A DNA stretch of 64,000 nt from Hygrocybe punicea (taxonomy: Eukaryota; Basidiomycota; Agaricomycetes; Agaricales; Hygrophoraceae), in contig OY744469.1 of NCBI GenBank assembly GCA_963556145.1, forward strand, positions 4,808,767 through 4,872,766, given 5' to 3'. The translations under genes and the position numbers were made by a program. Each line of letters begins with the position of its first letter. The stretch's first letter is position 1. Shown one piece after another: positions 23,707 to 34,423 of the stretch. The notes below the pieces were generated by a model. The model saw only the letters and a program-made list of their open reading frames with translations, was not told the origin of the DNA and did no database searches.

Positions 23707-24424
23707 CTAGCAGGAAGGCAGTGCGCCACAGTTTTCAAGAGAAGGAAACCCTGGAGGTTGTATTTCAATCCTAAACATGGCAACGGTGCCGTTGTTCTGC
23801 GTGATTGAAGTCCTGTGGCACAATCCGTTTAAGTATTCACCTTTGTCTACGGTTCCCTGGGTAGAAACTATTATGTACTCGGCGAACTAATCACCACCAG
23901 TCAGGAATAATAAAGAACGCGCTTACCAGCTAAGGGTCCTGATTACCCGGCGGACAAGCTGTCTTTTGTTCTCGCCCGAAATTTCACCGAACATCTGTTT
24001 ATATAAAAATCATGAGAAGGTTGAGTGGAATGCTTGGCGGAAAGAACCATTTGATCTCAGGCTGACAGTTGCTATGTTTCGCACAGCAATACTTGAGAAG
24101 TACTAGGATCATTGCCTCGGGGTGTTGCCAGTGCACTTACGCACTCCGAGTCATCTTCCAGTGTCGCGGAACAGGCCCGGGACTTCCCTATTGGAGGTCG
24201 CTCTCCAGATTCTCCTCAGGCTCTGGTGAAACCCCGGACCTAATGCGAATATCCTCCATCTCAACGTTACCCTCAAGTGCAAGGAAAAGGTGAGACTCTG
24301 CACAAATATAGTTCCTCCCTCCACCTCCGTTCTCAATATAGCTCAATCTCGCCCAATTGCTCCCGATCGTTTGCAACGCTCTCTTCCACGTATGAAACTT
24401 CCTCCTAACGTCTTCTCGCAGCAT
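23707..24424 (-). CDS. hypothetical gene, exon structure unresolved
   Basis: Not recognised. Coding-looking stretches are MLREDVRRKFHTWKR ... SYIENGGGGRNYICAESHL (24424-24188), GEISGENKRQLVRRVIRT (around 23975) and a terminal part ending ENCGALPSC with stop at 23707. Splice joins could not be fixed. It ends 14 bp from the kinase start codon, so the two genes are packed head to tail. It might instead be decayed. Confidence 0.3.
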
Positions 24425-25038
24425 TTCTTAGCGATGTTCCGTAACTTCCATTGGCTATTCAGCCTCAACACTGCCGATCTGAACTTGTCTAACACCAGTA
24501 TTGATGTTGGAAATGCCATGCAGTGAGCGAAAGGAAGATCTGGAGAAGTCGTGCGAGGAGTGAAAGCAGAGGTTGTTCTGTTTCCTGGGTCGGCGACAAG
24601 GCGATACGAGGGGTTCGAAAAGGTTTGTTTTGACGCTTATTTCCGATATAAACATTAATGGCGAGCGGCTTGGTCACACATAGGCTTTGGAGGTGAATAT
24701 CCTTGTGTCAAGCCATGTACTTAGTTCGTCGCCCGCCAGGACTGGCTTGGTGGAACGCATGTTGGATAGAGCGGTCATTGACTAGAGTTGTAGCGCACTC
24801 GGCATACCCCCCTAACTTCAACGAGAAGGACTGATCATTTGTGGCGTATATCACAACAATACCGCATACAACATGATAAATACGTTACGCACGGTGGACA
24901 GGTCTCAAGTTAAATCAGTGGAAGACATAAGTCGATCCTCATTACTCGCAACAATCCCTGATTTGGCCAATACGAACATGGAAAGAAGCCTCGATGAGTA
25001 AGTAGCGCAATAAAGGCTCACTTCTGTCGACGTGGGAA
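24425..25038. other. intergenic, no gene supported
   Basis: Short frames only, on both strands. The segment 24455-24680 could hold the 5' exon of the uncertain gene at 23707-24424. Confidence 0.4.
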
Positions 25039-26398
25039 TCACCTATTGAAATCATAACCGGGAGGAACATCTGCCACCGAGGGTGAATCGACTCCAACTC
25101 TTGAACTATCACCACCAGCAGACGGCCCAGTAGATGATCCAGCGGCTGGTTCCTCCCCACTCAACATGCCTTCCACCATGCCTGCAACAACGGGGATAGG
25201 TATGTTCCGTTTGAGTAAGTGTTGTATCATTGAACCGATCTGTTGCTCGGTTAAGCCATGTCTTGGCTCGGTGGTGTTAGCCAATGTGGGCATTAGGGAA
25301 GAAGCAGCAATGGCCTGCACCAGTCCATCTGCATGTGTGGCCATAGGAACATTGCGCTGTGCAGAGTCCTGAGAAGGTAACATGGGAAGGAAATGGGCAG
25401 GGGTCATTTGGGAATGTATGGTTGAAGTGGGTATGGACAGTGTATCGATCCCAACCGGTTTGAAACCTGTCGATGACATGCCATCCGAATTAGCTGGCAG
25501 AGGCGGTAATGGAGTATCAACAAGGTATGAAGGAGAAGGGACCCGTTTGCGCTCCGGGTCGGAATGTAGGTCAGCGAGTATTGGTGAGTGCCTGCTTTTT
25601 CGAAAGTACAGCAAGCCAAGTACGATGGCAGCGATGGCAGCAAGCCCTCCAATTGTTCCTCCAATACCTGCAGCCACTTTTTGACTGTGTGCAACTTCAG
25701 GCATACACCTGCATGAATTGAAGAAAACGTACTGCCGAGAGGATGAGGTAATACCAGAAGGATATGCATCATTGACGACTGCATAGTCAAAGTAGACGTG
25801 ACTGAATCCGCCGTTATAATCGAACAAGGCAATGTCAAGCATGTGTTTGCCGTGTATCAAAGATTGGACGTTATAAACCGAAGCATTGTAGCAGCTGGAA
25901 TCGACACATGAATCGTCGTACATGAATTGACTTCGTGAGCCTCCGTCAACAGCAAAGCTGACGTTGAATTGATAAAATATCTCGTTATAGACGGTTATAC
26001 CAGATCCTAGAAAGCGAAATACTATCCAATCATGTCAAATGAATCTGAAATCGTGACGGCTGACCTGTGAAAGGAATCGTGATATGACAATTGTCTGTCG
26101 TGTGACAATAACTCCCTGCACAACAAGTATGAGGAAGAGTGGCTGCTAATAGCAATATAGTTGGTTCGCTCACACGTGCTGGAGTTGACAAGTCAATCAG
26201 TAGACTGTAGCAGCAGTGAAGTGTTACTCACAATGTACGATTGTAAACGTTAGTATTGTCCACTTGAGAATCATTCACGTATTGACGAAAATGCCCATCG
26301 GGATATTGAATTGTGCTATTCGAGTCATCGATGATATACCTTCCAGCAGCAAAAGTGAAGGTGAGGAAGAATATTACAACCGTCAGACTCAGGTACAT
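25039..26398 (-). CDS. secreted-domain single-pass membrane protein, 396 aa
   Basis: Exons 26232-26398, 26174-26178 (5 nt), 26065-26115, 25039-26006 (1191 nt; introns 53, 58, 58 nt, all GT-AG). A signal peptide is visible (MYLSLTVVIFFLTFTFAAG). The ectodomain starts RYIIDDSNSTIQYPDG and carries N-glycosylation sites, several Cys (SYCHTTDNCH, DDSCVDSSC) and ends HVYFDYAVV; this is the beta-sandwich ectodomain pattern of many Agaricomycete single-pass proteins of unknown function. One membrane helix follows (AAGIGGTIGGLAAIAAIVLG). The tail holds Ser/Pro-rich sequence and a terminal helix (IQHLLKRNIPIPVVAGMVEG) before PPGYDFNR. The frame works only with the 5 nt exon or with one unusually long 120 nt intron. 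Confidence 0.72.
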
Positions 26399-26883
26399 GG
26401 AGGGTGTGTGCCTTCATGCATACTAGACGCTGAAAGGATTGATAACCATTTACGGCACTACTCATCATGTGACACCAAGATGATTGCTGAAACCACCATA
26501 AAAATGTGAACTATAGTAAACTCACTGAGGGAAATATGAGAAAAGTGGAACCTATAAAAATTAGAATGTGTTGCAGTGAAGGACTGGATAAATTTAGGTT
26601 ATTTTTTATTCAGTTTAAAAAATAATTTTACTCAAGTCTAATAGATGAGAGTCCCTTGCTTCGTGCACTGCTATCACCTCATGGGTCCTACCTGCGTAGC
26701 TTCACCGTATCCCCTTTTACAGGTGTTGTAGAGACTCAACATCCCCCTGAGTCCATATTGTCAATATATCACGAATCTGGACGAACCCAATGCCTCCAAA
26801 CTACTCGCATTCCAACCTGACATAACCCGATGTGACGTGACGTGACATGACCCAATGTATGCACCTGACCTTCCCACACTGCA
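26399..26883. other. border of the repeat-rich region, no gene
   Basis: AT-rich; contains dispersed repeat copy 2 at about 26527-26575. From here to about 54.4 kb almost everything is transposon-derived. Confidence 0.5.
26527..26575 (+). repeat. dispersed repeat copy 2 (ends in TTAGAATGTGTTG)
   Basis: Matches 3178-3220 in the same orientation with a few differences; see that entry. Confidence 0.6.
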
Positions 26884-27609
26884 AGCCTTATAATAGTGGT
26901 TGAACACATGTCTCAACCACTATTATAAGGCTCTAAAGTCTTAAAACCACGATCCGGCCATAAATCAGTCTCCACCTAGCCTCAGTATATAAGTCTTATT
27001 AGTAGTTACTAGTTAGCATATACTAGTAATGTGGTAGTGTCCTAAATACGGCAATAACCCATTCAGGAACAAGGGCACTGATGGGCTCAGGCTTTCCCAT
27101 CACCATTGCCATGGCCCTGCCCATCACTCACAGGCATACACGCTCATTGTCGTCGACATTTCGCACGACAATTTCACTATCCTGCCATCTTTTCTTGCAG
27201 AAGTTTTTACATATCATAGATATATTCTTATAAATACTGTATATACTAATATACATGAAAATAAACAAAATAAAAGAGAAATAAAAGAAATAAAAAATTA
27301 TGATACATGGGGCGCTGCCGACGAACTGGTGGGTACTCACCTTTGCAGAGGTGCTGGATTGGGTCTGAAATTGGTGGGAAAGGGTGCTGGAGGGTGGGTG
27401 ATGGGAGGGAGGGACGCTGGGGGCTGGGGAAGGGTGCATGGAGTGAGGGGTGGCAATGGGTGGTGAGGAAAGGTCCAGGAAAAGAGGTGGATGGGGGAAA
27501 TGGAGAGGGGATGGATGGGGGAGGGCTCCTGGCCCCAAATGAGCAGTGGGAAGGGGTAAGTATGTGAGGGAAAAAGCAGGAGGGGGGTGGGTACTCACCT
27601 GTACCATTA
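26884..27609 (+). mobile_element. repeat element A, copy 1, with a terminal 20 bp hairpin
   Basis: Begins with a perfect 20 bp stem (AGCCTTATAATAGTGGTTGA, loop 9 nt, reverse complement ending at 26932) and extends to about 27609 (CCTGTACCATTA). An inverted copy with the same hairpin occupies 58449-60562, where it is interrupted by a hAT-like element. The interior is G/A-rich low-complexity sequence. No coding capacity or clear terminal repeats were seen, so the class is unknown. Confidence 0.65.
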
Positions 27610-27944
27610 AGGCCCCCATGGCCCCCTTTGCATTCCATCATCGACAAAAACAATGGGGACGTCATCTACAACGTCCCCATGGTCTCCGTTGTGGGTTTCG
27701 TCATCCAGATTGGTCCTGCTGTCGAGTTGCGCAAGGATGGTGGCAGAGGTGATGGCAGTTCTGATATCTCAACGACGATGACGCCATTGATGATGCCTTT
27801 GTTGTGGGCGACTCTCCACATTGCCCTCATCGTCTTTGTTGCTGTGCACCTGGTCCACCACTGCTGGTTCCCATGTTTGAGGCCAATGGTTGAAAAACCC
27901 AGGTGCGCAGGAGCACGGCTTTGAGGATGTCTGGTGATATGCAA

Positions 27945-28700
27945 GTCAAGGTGCTGTGCACTAAAAAAACAACACTCTGGTGTGATTGTGAGTAAGTGAG
28001 GTAATTAGCTTCTACGAGTATCACGACAATTGCAATCAATAGTGCGACTTAGCGATCAAAGTCGCGATGATGATAGAGGGTCAAGGTAGTGAACTTAAGT
28101 CGGCGATGGTTGAGCTTGAAGAAAGTAATGTCATAATGATTTTCGAGAGAGATACAATGAAGTGGGAAAGGGGGGAACAATGTGCTCTCTGGTGCTTAAG
28201 CGTAATCTAAATAGCTATTTTATATGATGATGGTTGGAGATCGGAGGCAAAGTAAAAAAGTTGTGGAAAGAAAGAAACTTACTCTAATAGGGGTCGAAAG
28301 AAAGGAATATGTATGAATCACATGAAAACATAGCCAAAAAGGGTGCTGAAAGGAGGATGAAGATGGTCTTGTAACAAAGGAAGAACAAAGGAGTTTGGTG
28401 GGAGAAAGTGAATAAGTGTTCTAAATGAATTAGTCTATCTAAGATGAAATGGGGCATTGCTGTATGAAAGGCGAACAATTATGCAAGAGTCTGGGGCTTG
28501 ATCCAATTCGAGGGTTTTCTATCTTGGTCTGCAACTTCGTTGGAGATGTTTGTGATATGATTGAGAGGTCGTATGAGTGGTCATGAGCCATTGTGAAGTC
28601 ACAACATGTCAGGCTTGTTTCAAAGGATAGCTAGAACCTGTTCGATTCCTTGATTTGGTGGTCAGCACAGGTGAGTACATATCACTGGGGAGGCAGTCTC
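27945..28700 (+). repeat. 0.75 kb dispersed repeat, copy 1
   Basis: From about GGTGCTGTGCACTA to CTAGAACCTGTT, this matches 30710-31410 in direct orientation with scattered substitutions. Shared landmarks include AGCTTCTAC, TGCGACTTAGCGAT and ACATAGCCAAAAAGGGTGCT. No coding sequence is evident; probably an internal part of an old LTR element next to the LTR-like segment at 28789-29402. Confidence 0.6.
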
Positions 28701-28788
28701 GGTGCGAATCATCACTGTCGTCGTCCTCCTCCACGTTTCCATCATTGTTGAGGGGGTAGGGGGCGGGAGTGTGGCGAACGGTGTAGAT

Positions 28789-29402
28789 GCAGGTTCGGGG
28801 TGGCTTTGGAAGATTAATGATCCTAACCAAGGGTGTCAGTGTAGAAGTGACTGTGGATAATCAGTGTCAGGGATAATAGTAAATGAAGAAATGGAAGTAA
28901 AATATAAAGCTGCCGTGTAAAACTGGACAAATAATGATGAATCCGGCGATGAACGGACTAAAAATGGATAAATAATGAAGAACCTGATGATGCCGATGAT
29001 GTCGGGTATGGCGGGTTGGGTCAGGTTGGGTCGGAAGCAATGAATGAGTAATGGAACAATGATAAACACAATGAAGTGAACTATAAAAATCTAAGGGTCT
29101 ATGAGGACGAGCATTTGAAGTGATTAAAATATGATTCTGACTATGAGGAAATGGGGACTAAGGGTATCTCTTTTTGTACAGTCATCGGGGACCATTTTTA
29201 TAGTACATGAGTGAGTAGTCCACTTTCAGACATGTCTATTTTGGCTGATGGTAAACTACAAAGAAAGGTTGGAATGGGGATGAGAAGAGGGGAGTTGCAA
29301 TGCGACCAAGACATGAAAATGGAGGGGAAAATGAATGTCCAAGAAAAAGATCTAAAATCTCATACATATCTCCGAAAGGACGAGGGGATGCATATATAAG
29401 GC
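28789..29402 (-). repeat. diverged LTR-like segment related to the gypsy LTR
   Basis: Aligns with the start of the intact gypsy LTR (31864 onward): GTCGGGGTGGCT against GTTCGGGGTGGCT, CCTAAGCCTGTGGGGTCAG against CCTAACCAAGGGTGTCAG, GTAGAAGTGACT identical, GATGTCGGGTA identical. A second relative is at 56664-57290. It is cut at 29402 by the hAT-like element beginning at 29403. Confidence 0.6.
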
Positions 29403-30664
29403 TAGTGTTGCTGCGACTTGACTAGTCGTAGTCGCAACTATGTAGTCATGACTACAGCTAGACTATATACACATAAATTGATGTAGTCGAAGTCGAAGTC
29501 ACGACTTCGACTAGTCAAGGTGTGACTTTGACTAATATATCGACTATGGACCAATCAGTCAGTCCATTAGTAAAAAGAATATATATTAAAATAAATTTAA
29601 ATATTGTAAAAATAAAATAAGAGTAGGGGGAGGGGGAGGGGAAACAGAGAAGGAGGGAGGGAGGGGAAACAGAGAGGAGGGGTGGGGATGAGGTGGAGGG
29701 TGAGGGTGAGGGAATAAGATGACGGCGGGTACCCACCACATTCCATCCTAAGTACCTCGCGAACAACGGACACATCAATTGACATGCTCCGTGTTTTCGC
29801 GAGGTTGGATGGCGCTGGGGACGTCCCATGGGCGTCCGCCTCGTTTCTGTCGTCCACCACCTCGTTTCTGTCGTCCGTTGCCCCCGTCCCCATTCCCATG
29901 CTCACTGTCCTCGTCGTCGCCATCGTCGTTGTCCCCGTTGCCGTTGTCCTCCCCGTTGCTGTTGTCCTCCCTGTTGCCGTTGTCCTTCTTGTCCTGGTCT
30001 CCGTTGTCCTCGTTGTCCTGTTCCCCCGTTGTCATCTTCCCGTTGTCGTAGTTGCTGTTCCTGCTTTGTCGTCGTCTTCCCATTATCGCTGTTGTTGCGT
30101 TCGTCGTCGTTCTTGTCTTCGTTTACCCCGTCATCGTCATTCCTGTCGTCCTCGTTCTTGCTGTCATGGTCAGCCTGGGTTGTCCCCGTTCTCGGCTGCG
30201 TCCCATCTGCTTGTTGCTGTTGCCGTGTTTGCGTTCATTTGGCGCGAGGGTGCGGGAAAAAAACCTAAAGGTGTTTAAGTAGTTAGTAGAATAAACGCCC
30301 AAACCCAAATTACACTTACCTTGGGTGCTACGCGTAATCGTTGCGTGATTGTGTTTGTTCCAGCTGACCAAACAAGGTCACATGGTCCGTGTGTGGCGAG
30401 AAAGGTATATAAGCCACCCCCAAACTCTTTCAAATCTGCTCTCGAGCCATTTAAATTTACAGGTCATAAATAAATAAATAAAATTATATAATTATTACAG
30501 TACCAACTACAGTTGGCTAAGTCAGCTCGACTACGGCTTGCCAGATTGGCATAGTCAAAGTCAAGTTAATTGGATAGTTGTAGTCGAGTCGGAGGTTGAC
30601 TTGGCTAATATTGGCTATGACTACAACTTCAAGTCGACTGCTAGTTGTAGTCGCGGCAACACTA
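29403..30664. mobile_element. hAT-like non-autonomous element, about 1.26 kb
   Basis: Ends are TAGTGTTGCTGCGACT on the left and the complement of TAGTGTTGCCGCGACT on the right, a 16 bp terminal inverted repeat with one mismatch. TAGTG fits the YARNG start of hAT elements. Subterminal regions are crowded with TAGTCG/AGTCGAAGTCG motifs, and the middle holds purine-rich and CGTTGTC-type simple repeats. No transposase. Flanking 8-mers (TATAAGGC and CTTGCGGC) do not match well, so target duplication is not supported. The long open frames inside (29784-30278) are low-complexity artefacts. Confidence 0.55.
29754..29805. repeat. CTCRCG hairpin, copy 1
   Basis: ACCTCGCGAA to TTCGCGAGGT with ACATCAATTGACATG in the centre, inside the hAT-like element 29403-30664. 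Confidence 0.7.
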
Positions 30665-30709
30665 CTTGCGGCTGCCAGTTGGCACTGCTGGTGGCTGCTG
30701 ATACGCTAG

Positions 30710-31410
30710 TCGAGGTGCTGTGCACTACAAACAACACTCTACGACTGGTGCGATTACGAGTAAGTGAAGTATTTAGCTTCTACAAGTATCGCGACGATTG
30801 TGATCAATGGTGCGACTTAGCGATTAAAGTCACGACGGCGATAGAAGGTTGAGGTATTGAACTAAAGTCAGCGATGGTTGAGCTCGAAGAAAGTAATGTC
30901 ATGATGATTTTTGAGGGAGATATAATGAAGTGGGAAGGGGAGAACGATGCGCTCTCTTGTCATTAAGCATATTCTACATAGCCATTTTATATGTCGACGG
31001 TCGGAGATCAGAGGCAAAGTAAAAAGTCGTGGAGAGAAAGAAACTTTACTCTAATAGGGGTCGAAAGAAAGGAATATGTATGAATCACATGAAAACATAG
31101 CCAAAAAGGGTGCTGAAAGGAGGATGAAGGTGATCTTGTAACAAAGGACGAACAAAGGAGTCTGGTGGAAGAAAGGGAATAAGTGTTCTAAATGGGTTAG
31201 TCTATCTAAGCTGAAACAGGGCACTGTTATATGAAAGGTGAACGATTATGTGAGAGTCCGGGGCTCGATCCAATTTGAAGGTTTTCTTTCTTGGTCCACG
31301 ACTTTGTTGGAGATGTTCGCGATATGATCGAGAGGTCGCACGAGCGGTCGCGAGCCATCGCAAAGTCGCAACATGTCGGGCTTGTTTTGAAGGATAGCTA
31401 GAACCTGTTT
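30710..31410 (+). repeat. 0.75 kb dispersed repeat, copy 2
   Basis: Direct copy of 27945-28700, diverging after about CTAGAACCTGTTTG. It is followed by GTTGTTGTT/CTGCTG-type simple sequence (31480-31620). Confidence 0.6.
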
Positions 31411-31863
31411 GATTCGTCAATTCGGCGGTCAGCATGTGTGAGTGTGTATCACCGCTGTCATCATCATCTTGCTTGCTGCTGCTAGTTGGCAGCAGTCGTC
31501 ATTGCAGTTGTTGTTGTTGTTGTTGTAGTCATCCTACTGCCAGTTGGCAGTGGTGATGGCCATTGTTGTTGTTGTCCTGCTGCTGCTGCCAGTTGGAAGT
31601 GGTGGTGGCGTCATCTTCTATGTGCCATCCTGTCCTGGTTAGCGGGGATTGGGGATGGTGAGGCAGTTGGGTACGTACCTTATCAGCCCGGGTATTCTCA
31701 CACCTCTCCTTGTCATTTCTTGTCGACGCCGTCTTCCCTGTTGCCACGTTGTCGTGTCTGTGGTCAAAGGTCAGTGGCGAAAATTGCTAAGTCAGAACTG
31801 ACCAAAAGTGGCAAGTGACAATGTTTGGCACTCCATTTCACCAAACTTTGCCAAATGGTCCGT

Positions 31864-32658
31864 TGTAAAGGCGAGGTCGGGGTGGCTGCGGAATAATAAT
31901 CCTAAGCCTGTGGGGTCAGCGTAGAAGTGACTAGGAATAGTCTAACAAGCTTCAGTAAGATAATAGGATATAAGGAGTAAGAAGCCGCCGAGTAAACTTC
32001 TGAAATCTATCGAGACCGATCGAAGCCGACGAAGCCGACGATGTCGGGTACGGCGGGTCGGGTGTCGGGTGACGAGTAACGTAGAGATAAAGGCGGTAGA
32101 ACGACGGGGAGGGCGTCGAGGAATCCGACGAGCGATGTGTGCGATGGAATTTGCTGAGAGACTTAATTCTCAGAGAGAGGAAATGGGGGAACTGGTTTCT
32201 TATTTTGAGACGGCGCTTGGGCACCGTTTTTATACTACAAATTTGTGTACCTAGATTCGGACGAGAGTCCTCGGCCGATGAGAGGAGACAAAGGAGAATA
32301 AAAATGGGGAAGTAGGAAGAGCGTTGCGAGGCGACGATGACAGGGAAAATGGGTGGAAGATATGAAAAACCGTAAAAGATGCAATATACTATACTATATC
32401 CCCATAAGGGAGACGCTAGGCGTGAATAAGGCAAGTCCGATGTCGGGATCCCAGTCCGATGAGATCTATCTTCGATATTTGAAGTTCCGTGAGTTTAGGA
32501 GATAGACCGTCCAGGTACGTGAGCGGCCGTGCTAGTCGGTATGCATCGGGTTGCGTCGGGTTGCGTCGGGTTCGAACGTAGATTGCTAGAGACGTCGGGT
32601 TCGAGCGGATTCGCTAGATATCGATGTTACGGCCTCAGAGGGTCGAGGACCCTCTACA
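31864..32658 (-). repeat. gypsy 3' LTR (795 bp)
   Basis: Identical by eye to 40909-41703 (constant offset 9045). Holds a triplicated CGGGTTGCGT-type motif near 32546-32575. Confidence 0.93.
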
Positions 32659-32829
32659 TCTCCTTGGGTCTTCTAATAGAGACCATCCGTGGTCGAGAAT
32701 ATGGGGTCTCCGAATGCGGGTCGCGAATGTGGCCAATCACGTGAGCGGCCAAACAACGGCAAAGTAAAAAAAAAGAAAATTTTTCTCGTTGTTGATCCGA
32801 CCTTTCCTCTACACCATCACACGTTCACA

Positions 32830-34217
32830 ATGTCCCAAGTCTACGACAACTTCCTCGCTTTCGTCGAAAGCATCGAACCCGATGTCCGGGCGGACTACGA
32901 AGAGGCCGTCAACGCGGTCACCGTGTTTCATAGCGACGACCTCGTAACGATGGTGGACGGCAACGAGGGGATGGCCCAACAATGGTTAAGCGGCCGCAAG
33001 AAGGCGCTGGTGAGTTTCCTTATTGACTACGCGTGTCCTAAGATAGCTCATGCCGTCCCGCCAGCGTGCTTACAATGGAATCGTCGCGGAACTCCGAGCT
33101 GGTGGTACGAGGCCAGTAACGCCACCGTTATGGGCCGACCGCCAATCGTACGCCAACGATGTCGAAGAGTGGCTGAAAGAAGCGGCGGACCGGGAGAGGC
33201 AGGAACAGGAAGAAGCCAGACGGCGGGCGGATGAAGAAGCGGCTACGCGGGAAGAGGAGGCCAGACGGATGGCAGAGGCAAGTGCACGAGCGGAGGCGGA
33301 GAAAAGGCGAAAGGCGGCAGAGGAAAGGCGAGAGCGGCTTAGAATAGAACAACACGAGCAGCACTGGAATCAAGAAGCGGACCGGGTTGAAAGGGATGGA
33401 GCCGCGTATCGGCGGCGGCTCAGCGAAGAACGGCGAGCTGAAGCAAACGCGGGTGAACCGAGGACTGAGTCGATTCCGGAAGGGGAAGCCGCAGTTGAGC
33501 CAGAGGAAGGCCCCGTCGACCCGGCACCAGAGACACCGGCCGATGTAGACGACGTAGATACGCCGGGCGTAGAGACCGGAGACTTGGCTGGTACGACGGT
33601 GAGTTCTTGTGTCGGTTCATATGTTCTTTAGTTACTGATCCTGGTAACAGTTCACCGGGCCGTTTCCCCTACAACCCTGCACCAACTGCGTCAAGGCGCA
33701 AGAGGCGTGTCGAGGCGTCACGGGCTACGTGTGCGAACGATGCCGGAGGCTGAAGAAGAGATGTACTAACGCTACACACCGGACGGGCGGGGGTCGGCGC
33801 AAGGTGGATACCGGAAAGGGCAAAGAGGTCGCGGTCGGCACGAGGAAGCCGCTGTCGTTCACGACAAAACCCATCCGCAGTAGGCCTGCCCGGGCCTCAA
33901 CGAGCAAACCGCGGGTCGAGGAGGTGGAGTCGGTCGAGGACGATGACGAAGACGAGGAGGAGTCGGAGGAAGAGCGGCCGACGAAAAGGCTTAGGACGGC
34001 CTCGACAGCGAACCCGTTCGTTTTGACGATGGAGAATTACGAGCAAGTGTCGGCGCGGCTAGCGGTCCTTACGGAGGAGCTGGGAGCCCTAGGCACCAAC
34101 GTCAACCGTCACCTCGTCCACTTCGGTCAAGAGTTCCAGCGGCTTCGCGTCGATCTCGAACGGTCGACCTCAAGGTTGGCGATGCTGAAGCGGGATTACG
34201 AGACCGGCCGCCTGTAA
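32830..34217 (+). CDS. retrotransposon-borne antisense gene, coiled coil plus Cys cluster, 432 aa
   Basis: Exons 32830-33009, 33047-33598, 33651-34217 (1299 nt; introns 37 and 52 nt; GTGAGT 5' sites; phases agree). N-terminal globular part (MSQVYDNFLAFVESIEPDV), then a long Glu/Arg/Ala-rich coiled coil (about residues 95-160, EEARRRADEEAATREEEARR), an acidic-Pro linker, then a Cys cluster (PCTNCVKAQEACRGVTGYVC followed by ERCRRLKKRC) like the Zn-binding clusters of fungal DNA-binding proteins, an acidic stretch, a nuclear-type basic motif (RPTKRLR) and a final helical segment. It is opposite in direction to gag-pol but inside the element. Function unknown; DNA binding or a role in element regulation is inference. 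Confidence 0.7.
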
Positions 34218-34423
34218 AATATATATATAAAAATAACGAGCCCGTTGTATAAAAAAATATATCGTGTATATATAAAAGACGTGTCAGCTTGTTCACCTAG
34301 CTAAGGAAAGCCGATCGGCTCCCGAAGACATAGGACTATTCGCATCATTCGTCATATCGTTGAAAAACTAAGAGGAACTAAATAAAATGGGGGTATAACG
34401 TGGACAGAATATAAATGAAATGC

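Noticed and set aside
26884..26932. Helitron 3' end (hairpin near a terminus)
   Set aside because: No CTRR end next to the hairpin and no TC start or Rep/helicase sequence were found.
29779..30282. Long plus-strand frames rich in Ser, Pro, Leu, Val and Cys
   Set aside because: CGTTGTC-type simple sequence inside a hAT-like element is open in several frames at once; no domain and no splice pattern.
32540..32620. Possible tRNA-like GGGTTCGAAC box B in the LTR
   Set aside because: It is part of a tandem CGGGTTGCGT repeat; no box A or cloverleaf pairing could be built.
32689..33234. 181 aa read-through frame at the start of the antisense gene
   Set aside because: It ignores a good GTGAGT...TAG intron; splicing joins it in phase to the much longer coiled-coil frame.
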